This document shows positions 10,363 to 18,537 of a stretch of 64,000 nucleotides of DNA, in pieces (within the stretch, counting starts at the first letter, position 1; every line of letters starts with the position of its first letter). Position numbers and translations under genes: made by a program. Location: the NCBI GenBank assembly GCA_000503195.1, contig AYSC01000020.1:1-64000 (forward strand). Reading direction: 5' to 3'. The DNA comes from Blastomonas sp. CACIA14H2. GTDB taxonomy: Bacteria; Pseudomonadota; Alphaproteobacteria; Sphingomonadales; Sphingomonadaceae. The notes under the pieces were generated by a model that made no database searches, was not told the DNA's origin, and worked only from the letters and a program-made list of their open reading frames with translations.

Positions 10363-12126
10363 GTGGAGAATCAGCGTAACCTCATCATCGCCATCGTCCT
10401 GATGGCGCTGGTTCTGTTCGGATGGCCCTATGCGCTGGAATTCTTCTATCCAGCGCGCCCGGCGACGATCGAGGATGCGGTCGAAGCGCCGCGTCCGGGG
10501 CTGAACAACCGCAATGCCGTGCCCGATACCGGCACCGCGCCCAAGGTGATCCGCGAGCGCAAGGCGGTGATCGCCGGTAGCGCACGCATTCCGATCGACG
10601 CGCCGCGCGTCGCCGGCTCGATCAACCTCACCGGTGCACGGCTCGATGACCTCGTGCTCAAGGACTATCGCGAGAAGCTCGACAAAGACAGCGACCTTGT
10701 CCACCTGTTCTCGCCCGCCGGCACCGAGGATCAGTATTTCGCGCAGTTCGGCTGGATCGGCGAGGGCGTGGTCACCCCGACCAGCCAGACCGTCTGGACC
10801 GCGAGCGGCACCAGGCTGACGCAGAAGACGCCGGTGACCTTGAGCTGGACCAACCCTGCGGGCCAGCGCTTCGAGATCACCTATGCCATCGACGCCAATT
10901 ACCTGATCACCGTCACCCAGCGCTTCATCAACAGCGGCGCGACGCCGGCGATCGTGCGTCCGCTCGGGCTGATCAACCGCACCAGCGCCAATGCCGATCC
11001 CAGCACCTGGACGGTGCGCAACGGACCGCTCGGCGTGTTCGACGATGTCGCCGATTTCGACGTGCATTATGACGATCTCGACGAGAATCCGAAAAAGCTT
11101 GTCGAATATAACGGCAATATCGACTGGCTCGGCTTTACCGACCATTACTGGCTCTCGGCGCTGATCCCCGCGCCCGACACCAAGGGCAAGATGGCGGGCA
11201 ATTTCCGCGCATTGGGCGGCAAGCTCTACCAGTCCGAGCTGCTGTTCGACACCACTGTCGTCGCGCCGGGCAAGCAGATCCAGACGAAATCGATGCTGTT
11301 TGCTGGCGCCAAGGAGACCGAGCTGCTCGATGATTATGTCGATGCCAAGGGGATCAAGCTGCTTGATCGCGCGGTCGACTGGGGCTGGTTCATCTGGTTC
11401 GAAAAGCCGATCTTCAAGCTGCTCAACTGGCTGTTCGAGCAGGTCGGCAATTTCGGCGTCGCGATCATCCTGCTGACGATCATCATCCGCGGGCTGATGT
11501 TCCCGATCGCGCAGAAGCAGTTCGCCTCGATGGCGGCGATGCGCGCGGTGCAGCCCAAGATGAAGGCGCTGCAGGAGCGCTACAAGGACGACAAGCAGAA
11601 GCTCCAGACGGAAATGATGGAGCTGTACCGCAAGGAAAAGGTCAACCCGCTCGCCGGATGCCTGCCGATGTTCCTGCAGATCCCGGTCTTCTTCGCGCTG
11701 TACAAGGTGCTGCTGCTCGCGATCGAGATGCGCCACCAGCCGTTCGCGCTGTGGATCAAGGACCTGTCCGCGCCCGACCCGCTGACCCCGGTCAACCTGT
11801 TCGGCCTGCTGCCCTTCGATCCGCCGAGCATGATCGCGATCGGCGTGCTGCCGATCATCCTGGGCGTCACCATGTGGCTGCAGTTCAAGCTCAATCCCGC
11901 GCCGATGGACCCGGTCCAGCAGCAGGTCTTCGGAATCATGCCCTGGGTGCTGATGTTCGTGATGGCGCCGTTCGCGGCGGGCCTGCAGCTCTACTGGGCG
12001 ATGTCGAACGTGCTCACCATCGCGCAGCAGAAATGGCTGTACAGCCGCCACCCGCAGTTGAAAGAGCTGGCGGCGAAGGAAGCGGCGGACAAGGCGGCCA
12101 AGGCCGACGGCAAGGGCAAGGCGTGA
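10363..12126 (+). CDS. yidC: Membrane protein insertase YidC
   Basis: 587 aa, starting with GTG at 10363. An N-terminal anchor (NLIIAIVLMALVLFGWPYAL), then a large periplasmic beta domain (about residues 60-350), then the conserved insertase core from about residue 360 (WFIWFEKPIFKLLNWLFEQVGNFGVAIILLT), with the cytoplasmic coiled region MKALQERYKDDKQKLQTEMMELY and the NPLAGCLPMFLQIPVFFALY segment. The C-terminus is Lys/Ala-rich. It inserts and folds inner-membrane proteins alone or with SecYEG. Confidence 0.98.
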   Translation: MENQRNLIIAIVLMALVLFGWPYALEFFYPARPATIEDAVEAPRPGLNNRNAVPDTGTAPKVIRERKAVIAGSARIPIDAPRVAGSINLTGARLDDLVLKDYREKLDKDSDLVHLFSPAGTEDQYFAQFGWIGEGVVTPTSQTVWTASGTRLTQKTPVTLSWTNPAGQRFEITYAIDANYLITVTQRFINSGATPAIVRPLGLINRTSANADPSTWTVRNGPLGVFDDVADFDVHYDDLDENPKKLVEYNGNIDWLGFTDHYWLSALIPAPDTKGKMAGNFRALGGKLYQSELLFDTTVVAPGKQIQTKSMLFAGAKETELLDDYVDAKGIKLLDRAVDWGWFIWFEKPIFKLLNWLFEQVGNFGVAIILLTIIIRGLMFPIAQKQFASMAAMRAVQPKMKALQERYKDDKQKLQTEMMELYRKEKVNPLAGCLPMFLQIPVFFALYKVLLLAIEMRHQPFALWIKDLSAPDPLTPVNLFGLLPFDPPSMIAIGVLPIILGVTMWLQFKLNPAPMDPVQQQVFGIMPWVLMFVMAPFAAGLQLYWAMSNVLTIAQQKWLYSRHPQLKELAAKEAADKAAKADGKGKA

Positions 12127-12150
12127 TCGTCGCTTTTCCTTCCGTCGTCT

Positions 12151-12230
12151 CCCCCGCGCAGGCCGGGGTCCCGCTCTCATTCACAGCGTGCGCGCTCAAG
12201 CGGGATTCCCGCGTTCGCGGGAATGACGGG
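12151..12230. repeat. Two-hairpin intergenic repeat, copy B
   Basis: A first G/C-rich hairpin (CCCCCGCG...CCGGGG, 12151-12168) is followed by TCCCGCT, a spacer of about 28 nt, AAGCGGG and a second perfect hairpin ATTCCCGCG-TT-CGCGGGAAT (12205-12224), then GACGGG. Same orientation as copy A at 1-60 and inverted relative to the copy at 22661-22743. It separates yidC from engB and ends just before the engB ribosome-binding site. Confidence 0.8.
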
Positions 12231-12246
12231 AAGGGGGATGCTGCGC

Positions 12247-12891
12247 ATGGATGAACCCCAGATCCACCCGCTGCTGCTCGAAGCGAACCGGCTGTTCTCC
12301 GGATCGGTGACCTTCCTCAAGTCCGCGCCGTCGCTCGAATTCCTGCCGCCGCCGACCGTGCCCGAAATCGCATTTGCGGGCCGGTCGAATGTCGGCAAGT
12401 CCTCGCTGCTCAACGCGCTGGTGGGCCGGCGGGCGATCGCGCGCACCTCGGTGACGCCGGGGCGCACGCAGGAATTGAACTTCTTCGATATCGGCGATCC
12501 GCCGCGCTTTCGCGTGGTCGACATGCCCGGCTATGGCTTTGCCAAGGCGCCCAAGGATGTCGTCAAGAAGTGGCGCTTCCTGATCAACGACTATCTGCGG
12601 GGCCGCGCGGCGCTCAAGCGCACGCTCGTGCTGATCGACAGCCGCCACGGGGTGAAGCCGGTCGATCTCGATGTCATGAAGATGCTCGACGAGGCGGCGG
12701 TCAGCTATCGCCTCGTCCTGACCAAGGCGGACAAGATCAAGGCGAGCGAGCTCGAGCGCATCGCCGATCTGACCCGTGCCGAAGCGCGCAAGCATCCGGC
12801 GGCCTTTCCCGATGTCATCATCACCTCGTCCGAAAAGCGCATGGGGATTGACGATCTGCGCGGCTTTGTGATGGACAGCATCAGCGAATAA
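12247..12891 (+). CDS. engB: Ribosome biogenesis GTPase EngB (YihA/YsxC)
   Basis: 214 aa from the ATG at 12247, which sits 9 nt after AAGGGGG; an ATG at 12238 overlaps that site and is less likely. G1 GRSNVGKSS, G2 region RTSVTPGRTQ, G3 DMPGYGFAKAP and G4 TKADK are all present, giving the TRAFAC EngB type GTPase needed for 50S assembly. Following yidC directly is the usual alphaproteobacterial order. Confidence 0.96.
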   Translation: MDEPQIHPLLLEANRLFSGSVTFLKSAPSLEFLPPPTVPEIAFAGRSNVGKSSLLNALVGRRAIARTSVTPGRTQELNFFDIGDPPRFRVVDMPGYGFAKAPKDVVKKWRFLINDYLRGRAALKRTLVLIDSRHGVKPVDLDVMKMLDEAAVSYRLVLTKADKIKASELERIADLTRAEARKHPAAFPDVIITSSEKRMGIDDLRGFVMDSISE

Positions 12892-12957
12892 GGTTCGCGC
12901 GCGCACCGTTCTCCCTGGAGAATGGGTCAGACCTACAGCCGATCGATTGGGGCAGAT

Positions 12958-13611
12958 ATGAAGCTGTACATTGGCAACAAGAACTATTCGAGCTGGTCGC
13001 TGCGCGGCTGGCTGGCGTGCAAGCAATCGGGCCTGCCGTTCGAGGAAGTGGTCGTGCCGCTGTACGACGAGGCCTGGCCCGAGCGGCGGCAGGCGCCCGA
13101 ATTCCAGCCCTCAGCCGGCAAGGTGCCGGTGCTGTGGGACGGCGAGGCGGTCGTGTGGGATTCGCTCGCCATCATCGACTGGCTGGCCGATCGCACCCAT
13201 CGCGACCGTTTCTGGCCCAAGGACCCAATCGCCGCCGCGCTCGCCCGCTCGATGGCGGCGGAAATGCACGCCGGCTTCGTGCCGCTGCGGCGCGAATGCG
13301 GCATGAACCTGCGCCAGCGCTACAGCGATTTCAGCGTCAGCCCCGAAGTGCATCAGGACGTGATGCGCATCCTCTCGCTCTGGGCCGAGGCGCGCGCGCG
13401 GTTCGGGCGCGGCGGGCCGTTCCTGTTCGGCAGCTTCAGCGCGGCGGACATCATGTTCGCACCGGTGATCACCCGTTTCCAGACCTATGGCATCCCGCTG
13501 CCCGGCTTTGCCCAGGCCTATAGCGAGGCGATCCTGGGGCACGAATGGATGGTCGACTGGGCCGAGGCCGCCAAGGCCGAGCCTTGGGTGATCGAGCGGT
13601 TCGAGCGCTGA
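12958..13611 (+). CDS. Glutathione S-transferase family protein
   Basis: 217 aa. N-terminal thioredoxin-fold domain MKLYIGNKNYSSWSLRGWLACKQSGLPFEEV..., with the cis-Pro site SAGKVPVLWDGEAVVWDSLAIIDWL at about residues 50-75; the C-terminal helical domain contains FSAADIMFAPVITRF. The motif NYSSWSLR is typical of a bacterial GST subgroup with a serine near the glutathione thiol. The ATG at 12958 fits the fold; an upstream ATG (12922) would add a non-homologous 12-residue leader. Convergent with the next gene, 4 nt apart. Confidence 0.9.
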   Translation: MKLYIGNKNYSSWSLRGWLACKQSGLPFEEVVVPLYDEAWPERRQAPEFQPSAGKVPVLWDGEAVVWDSLAIIDWLADRTHRDRFWPKDPIAAALARSMAAEMHAGFVPLRRECGMNLRQRYSDFSVSPEVHQDVMRILSLWAEARARFGRGGPFLFGSFSAADIMFAPVITRFQTYGIPLPGFAQAYSEAILGHEWMVDWAEAAKAEPWVIERFER

Positions 13612-13615
13612 GGCT

Positions 13616-14419
13616 TCAGCCGCCGCCGCGCAGGATTGCCGCCAGCCCCGCCTCGTAATCGGGATAGGCGGGCTGCCAGCCGAGCAGCCGCTTCGCCTTG
13701 CCATTGGCGACGCGGCGGTTCTCTGCATAGAAGCCCAAGGCCATCGGCGAGAGATTCGCTTCCTCGAGCGTCTGCAGCGCCGGCAGCGGCGCGCCCAGCA
13801 ACCGGCATGCCGCCTCGATCACCCGGTTCTGCGAGCAGGGCAGGTCGTCGGCAAGGTTGTACACGCCCGCCGGCCCGTCGAACGCGGCGATGACGCCGCC
13901 CGCGATATCCTCGACATGCACCCGGCTGAACACCTGGCCCGGCATGGCGATGCGCTTGGCGGAGCGATCGCGGACCCGGTCGAGCGCGCTGCGGCCCGGG
14001 CCATAGATGCCGGGCAGGCGGAGCACGCGGACGCGCGTATCGAGCGCCTGCCACACCAGATCGGCCTCGGTGCGCGCATTGCGCCGTCCGGTGCCGACGA
14101 TCGAGGTTTCGTCCACCCACGCCCCGCCCGCATCGCCATAGACGCCGGTCGAGGAGAGATAGCCGATCCAGCGCGCGGGGGAGGCGCGGAGGATGTCGAT
14201 ATATTGCGTGAGAACCGGGTCGAGCCCGGTCGAGCGGTCGGGCGGCACGCTCGAGAGGATGTGCGTCGCGTCCGCGAGCGCGGCGTGGACCGAGGCGGAA
14301 TCGGCGAAATCCATATCGCCCGACCGCCCCGTTCCGCGCACCTGCCAGCCCTGGGCGCGCAGCCTGGTCGCGAGGTACGAGGCCGAATAGCCCATGCCGA
14401 AAATGAAGAGATGGCTCAT
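13616..14419 (-). CDS. NAD(P)-binding SDR-like protein (YeeZ type)
   Basis: 267 aa. The N-terminus LFIFGMGYSASYLATRLRAQGWQVRGTGR is a Rossmann nucleotide-binding motif; IGYLSSTGVYGDAGGAWVDE and RLPGIYGPGRS are the atypical/extended SDR pattern of YeeZ and COG0451 epimerase-like proteins. Substrate unknown. It may act on a nucleotide sugar or be a non-catalytic NAD-sensor; the sequence does not decide. Confidence 0.85.
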   Translation of the reverse strand: MSHLFIFGMGYSASYLATRLRAQGWQVRGTGRSGDMDFADSASVHAALADATHILSSVPPDRSTGLDPVLTQYIDILRASPARWIGYLSSTGVYGDAGGAWVDETSIVGTGRRNARTEADLVWQALDTRVRVLRLPGIYGPGRSALDRVRDRSAKRIAMPGQVFSRVHVEDIAGGVIAAFDGPAGVYNLADDLPCSQNRVIEAACRLLGAPLPALQTLEEANLSPMALGFYAENRRVANGKAKRLLGWQPAYPDYEAGLAAILRGGG

Positions 14420-14687
14420 GCGCGGGAACCTAGCGAGGGGGAGGGGGATGCAAGGTTCGATCGGAGCGAGAGAGCGAGCCTTCGAAATCCTCCCCCAGCT
14501 CGCTGGGGGAGGGGGACCGCCCGCGCAGCGGGTGGGGGAGGGGCAGCGGGTCCGCGCTTACGGCGGGTCGCCGTGTCATCCCGCTTCCCCTCCACCACCG
14601 ACCTGCGGTCGGCGGTCCCCCTCCCCGAGACAAGCTCGGGGAGGATTTTCTCGTGCCAAACTCGGACACGCACACTAGACTCGCTCA
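14420..14687. repeat. Intergenic repeat cluster upstream of pepN
   Basis: No gene is seen here. The stretch holds several hairpins: CCTCCCCCAGC-TC-GCTGGGGGAGG at 14489-14512 and CCTCCCCGAG-ACAAG-CTCGGGGAGG at 14620-14644 followed by ATTTTC, with G/C-rich half-repeats between them. These C/T-rich then G/A-rich hairpin pairs are of the kind dispersed between genes in sphingomonads. The second hairpin could stop transcription entering pepN from outside. A similar C/T-rich block lies at 17441-17515. Confidence 0.6.
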
Positions 14688-17318
14688 ATGGCCGATATCC
14701 AGACCGCAACCGCCAGCCCGGCGCTCCACGAACCCCCGGTGATCTACCGCGCGGATTACCAGCCGCCCGACTGGCGGGTGGAGACGGTAAAGCTCGAGTT
14801 CGATCTCGACCTGTCGGCGACCGAGGTGCACGCGACGCTCGCCCTTGTGCGCAACGGCGAACAGGACCGCCCCGTGCGGCTCGATTGCGACGGCGCGCTG
14901 CCGCAGACGCTCGCCGTCGATGGCCAGCCGGTCAATTGGCGGCAGGAGGGCAGTAGAATTGCCTTCGACGTCAAGGGTGAACGCGCGGTCGTCACGCTGA
15001 CCACCCGCATCGCGCCCGATACCAACACCCAGCTGATGGGGCTGTTCGCCTCGAACGGCATGCTGTGCACCCAGTGCGAGGCCGAAGGCTTTCGCCGCAT
15101 CATCCCCTTCGTCGACCGGCCCGACAACATGTCGGTCTACGAGGTGCTGCTGCGCGCGGACAAGCAACGCTTCCCCGTCCTGCTCTCCAACGGTGCGCTG
15201 GTCGAATTTGGCGATCTGGAGGGCGGACGGCATTATGCCCGCTGGCGCGATCCGCACCCCAAGCCGAGCTATCTGTTCGCGCTCGTCGCGGGCGATCTCG
15301 TCGCGACGCGCGACAGCTTCACGACGATGAGCGGGACGCATGTCGATCTCGCGATCTTCGTGCGCCAGGGCGACGAGGGGCGCACCGCGCATGCGATGCA
15401 GGCGCTCAAGGCCTCGATGGCCTGGGACGAGCGCGTCTATGGTCTCGAATACGATCTGCCGGTGTTCAACATCGTCGCGGTCAGCGATTTCAACATGGGG
15501 GCGATGGAGAACAAGGGCCTCAACATCTTCAATTCGCGCTATATTCTCGCCGATCCCGATACCGCGACCGATTACGACTATGACGCGATCGAGGGCGTGG
15601 TCGCGCACGAATATTTCCACAACTGGTCGGGCAACCGCGTCACCTGCCGCGACTGGTTCCAGCTGAGCCTCAAAGAAGGCTTTACCGTCTATCGCGACCA
15701 GTGCTTTTCCGCCGATATGGGATCGGAGGCAGTCAAGCGGATCGAGGACGTGCGGATGCTGCGCGCGGCGCAATTCCCCGAGGATGCAGGCCCGCTCGCG
15801 CACCCGATCCGCCCCGACAGCTATATGGAGATCAGCAACTTCTACACCTCCACCGTCTACAACAAGGGTGCAGAGGTGATCCGCATGATGGCGACCATGG
15901 CGGGGCCCGAGCGGTTCCGCGCGGGCTGCGACCTCTATTTCCGGCGGCATGACGGCGAGGCGGCGACCTGCGAGGATTTCGTCCGCGCGATGGAGGAGGG
16001 GGCTGCGCTCGATCTCGGCCAGTTCCGCCGCTGGTACGAACAGGCGGGCACGCCGCAGGTCCAGGCGCGGCTGGAGCATGACGCCGCCACCGGTACCGCG
16101 ACGCTGCACCTGCGGCAGAATTTTGCGGCCACGCCCGGCCAGCCCGCCAAGCCGCTGATGCCGATCCCGTTGCGGACCGCGCTGATCGACCGCGACATGA
16201 AGGCGCATCGCGGCGAGATGCTGGTGATGCTGACCGAAGCCGAACAGACGCTGAGCTTCACCGGCTATGCGCGCGCGCCGGTGCTGTCGATCAATCGCGG
16301 CTTTTCCGCGCCGGTGAATCTCGATGTCGCGCGCGCGAGCGGCGATCTGCCCTTTCTGGTGCGGCACGATGACGATCCGTTCGCGCGCTACGAGGCGCTG
16401 CAGCAGCTCGTCATCGACCGGCTGATCGCCGACATTGCCGATATGGACGGGCCCGGTGCGGCGCAGGGCCATGCGGTGTCGCTCGACGAGATCATCGCGG
16501 TGTTCGGCGATCTGGTGAGTGACCAGCGGCTCGACGATTCGATGCGCGCCGAGATCCTCAGCCTGCCCACCGAGGCGTTTCTGGGCGAACAGATGCTGGT
16601 GGTGCGGCCCGAGGCGATCCATGCGGCGCGCAAGAGCCTTCGCAAGGCGATCGGGTCGCGGCTGCTCGACCAGTGGCGCATCGCCCACGAGCGCGCGAGT
16701 GCGGTGCCCTATTCGCTGAGCCGCGAGGCGCGCGGCGCGCGCAAGATCAAGTCGCTGGCGCTGGGTTATATCGCCTCGGCAGAAGCCGGCGATGCGGCGC
16801 AGATTGCGTTCGACCAGTTTGCGCGCGCCGACAACATGACCGATCGCCAGGGCGCGCTCGCGGTGCTCGCCAGCATGCAGGCCGACCAGCGCGAGACCGC
16901 GCTCGACAGCTTCTACAACCGCTATCAGGGCAATGCGCTGGTCATCGACAAATGGTTCTCGCTCCAGACCGGCTCGGCGCACCCGCGCGTGCACGAACAG
17001 ATGCTCGAGCTCATCCGGCACAAGGACTTCACGCTGACCAACCCCAACCGGGTGCGCGCGCTCTACTGGCCGTTCGTCTCGAACCAGGCGGTGTTCCATC
17101 ACGAGAGCGGGCGCGGCTATGAGCTGCTGACCGATCTGGTGCTGAAGCTCGATCCGCTCAACCCGCAGACCACCGCGCGCTTCATCGCGCCGCTGGGGCG
17201 CTGGCGGCGGTTCGACGAGGCGCGCGCCGCGAAGATGCGCGGCTGCCTCGAGCGGATCCTGGCGCAGCCGGGATTGTCCAAGGATGTGACCGAACAGGTG
17301 GTGAAGAGCCTGGAATGA
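14688..17318 (+). CDS. pepN: Aminopeptidase N
   Basis: 876 aa, full length for the gamma/alphaproteobacterial M1 PepN. The substrate-binding GAMEN motif is at residues 271-275, the zinc site HEYFH at 307-311 (context VVAHEYFHNWSGNRVT) with the third ligand Glu in LKEGFTVYRDQ about 19 residues on. The DUF3458 Ig-like and helical C-terminal domains follow. It is a broad cytoplasmic aminopeptidase finishing peptide degradation. The gene is free-standing, flanked on both sides by repeat-rich gaps. Confidence 0.98.
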   Translation: MADIQTATASPALHEPPVIYRADYQPPDWRVETVKLEFDLDLSATEVHATLALVRNGEQDRPVRLDCDGALPQTLAVDGQPVNWRQEGSRIAFDVKGERAVVTLTTRIAPDTNTQLMGLFASNGMLCTQCEAEGFRRIIPFVDRPDNMSVYEVLLRADKQRFPVLLSNGALVEFGDLEGGRHYARWRDPHPKPSYLFALVAGDLVATRDSFTTMSGTHVDLAIFVRQGDEGRTAHAMQALKASMAWDERVYGLEYDLPVFNIVAVSDFNMGAMENKGLNIFNSRYILADPDTATDYDYDAIEGVVAHEYFHNWSGNRVTCRDWFQLSLKEGFTVYRDQCFSADMGSEAVKRIEDVRMLRAAQFPEDAGPLAHPIRPDSYMEISNFYTSTVYNKGAEVIRMMATMAGPERFRAGCDLYFRRHDGEAATCEDFVRAMEEGAALDLGQFRRWYEQAGTPQVQARLEHDAATGTATLHLRQNFAATPGQPAKPLMPIPLRTALIDRDMKAHRGEMLVMLTEAEQTLSFTGYARAPVLSINRGFSAPVNLDVARASGDLPFLVRHDDDPFARYEALQQLVIDRLIADIADMDGPGAAQGHAVSLDEIIAVFGDLVSDQRLDDSMRAEILSLPTEAFLGEQMLVVRPEAIHAARKSLRKAIGSRLLDQWRIAHERASAVPYSLSREARGARKIKSLALGYIASAEAGDAAQIAFDQFARADNMTDRQGALAVLASMQADQRETALDSFYNRYQGNALVIDKWFSLQTGSAHPRVHEQMLELIRHKDFTLTNPNRVRALYWPFVSNQAVFHHESGRGYELLTDLVLKLDPLNPQTTARFIAPLGRWRRFDEARAAKMRGCLERILAQPGLSKDVTEQVVKSLE

Positions 17319-17520
17319 TCAAACCTCCTCCCTTGATGGGAGAAGGATAGTGAGCCTTGTCAGTCCTGAGCTTGTCGAAGGGCTGGCTAGGCGAAGTTGG
17401 ATGAGGGTGAAAAGGCGAGGCGGATGACGTTGATGTCGCTGCCCCCTCTCCCAGCTCCGACTAAGGCCGTGCGGCCCAAGTCTTCGCAACCCTCTCCCTC
17501 GGAGGGGAGAGGGGTATGAA
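17319..17520. repeat. Repeat-rich gap between pepN and pgeF
   Basis: No gene seen. It contains one copy of CCTGAGCTTGTCGAAGG (17365-17381), which recurs as an inverted pair upstream of the PLP-enzyme gene at 18406-18465, and a C/T-rich/G/A-rich hairpin pair (17441-17514) whose last bases GGAGGGGAGAGGGG double as the pgeF ribosome-binding site. Confidence 0.55.
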
Positions 17521-18306
17521 GTGGAACGTGAATTGACCGATACCGATATCCCCATCCTCACCTCACCCGCGCTGGAAGGCATCGCGCATGGCTTTACCGG
17601 GCGGCGCGGCGGGGTTTCGACCGGGCTGGTCGCCGGGCTCAATGTCGGATTGGGATCGGACGACGATCCGGCGGCGGTGCACGAGAACCGGCGGCGCGCG
17701 GCCGAGGCGATCCTGCCGGGATCGACGCTGGTGACATTGCACCAGGTGCACAGCGCCGATGTGGTGCGGGTCAATGCCGCGATCCCGGTCGAGGACCGGC
17801 CCAGGGCCGATGCGATGGTCACCGACCGGCCCGGGCTGCTGCTTGGTGTGCTGGGTGCGGATTGCCCGCCAATCCTGTTTGCCGACGCGCGCGCACAGAT
17901 CATTGGCGCGGCGCATTCGGGCTGGAAGGGGGCCTTTGCCGGGGTCGGCGAGGCGACGGTCGCGGCGATGGAGCGCATGGGCGCGCATCGCGAGAATATC
18001 GTCGCGGCGATCGGCCCGTGCATCCAGCAGAAAAGCTATGAGGTGGACACCGGTTTCTTCCGCCGCTTCTGCGAGGCCGCGCCCGAGAACGAGCGCTTCT
18101 TCCGCGAAGGCCGGGCCGACCATTACCAGTTCGATCTGGAAGGCTATATCGCCGCCCGCCTCGCCGCCTGCGGCATCGGCACGGTGCATATGAGCGGGGT
18201 CGATACCTATTCGGACGAGGCGGGCTATTTCAGCTTCCGCCGCGCGACGCACCGGGGCGAGCCCGATTACGGGCGGCAGATGGGGGCGATCGGGCTTGCC
18301 TCTTGA
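17521..18306 (+). CDS. pgeF: Peptidoglycan editing factor PgeF (YfiH, DUF152)
   Basis: 261 aa with a GTG start at 17521; the purine-rich GGAGGGGAGAGGGG just before it decides this. LGADCPPILFADARAQIIGAAHSGWKG and AAIGPCIQQKSYEV carry the conserved His/Cys/His zinc site of the multi-copper-polyphenol-oxidoreductase-like (laccase domain) family. E. coli PgeF removes wrongly incorporated residues from peptidoglycan precursors; relatives have purine nucleoside phosphorylase activity. Cytoplasmic. Confidence 0.93.
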   Translation: MERELTDTDIPILTSPALEGIAHGFTGRRGGVSTGLVAGLNVGLGSDDDPAAVHENRRRAAEAILPGSTLVTLHQVHSADVVRVNAAIPVEDRPRADAMVTDRPGLLLGVLGADCPPILFADARAQIIGAAHSGWKGAFAGVGEATVAAMERMGAHRENIVAAIGPCIQQKSYEVDTGFFRRFCEAAPENERFFREGRADHYQFDLEGYIAARLAACGIGTVHMSGVDTYSDEAGYFSFRRATHRGEPDYGRQMGAIGLAS

Positions 18307-18405
18307 ACCACCTGGTTGGTTTCCTTTGTAATCAGTTGCACGCTCGGGCATAGACAGGGGCATAACAAGGAAGCTGTTCGCTCTGCTTCAACCCAACCCG
18401 CTCAG

Positions 18406-18465
18406 CCTGAGCTTGTCGAAGGCCACGGGAAACCGCCAACGTCATAGCGGGGCCTTCGACAGGCT
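18406..18465. repeat. Inverted repeat pair upstream of PLP enzyme
   Basis: CCTGAGCTTGTCGAAGGCC (18406-18424) and GGCCTTCGACAGGCT (18451-18465) face each other over 26 nt. The same core appears singly at 17365-17381. It is a dispersed intergenic repeat capable of forming a long hairpin in the leader region of the gene at 18538. Confidence 0.65.
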
Positions 18466-18537
18466 CTTAGCTGAGCGGACGTGGTGCGGGCATTGACGCA
18501 GGCCGACCTGACTCCCCCAATCGCAGGAACCCCGCAC

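Noticed and set aside
18307-18537. SAM-type riboswitch in front of the Cys/Met PLP-enzyme gene
   Set aside because: Looked for because such genes often have one in alphaproteobacteria, but no SAM-II or SAM/SAH core was recognised; the leader is filled by a dispersed inverted repeat.
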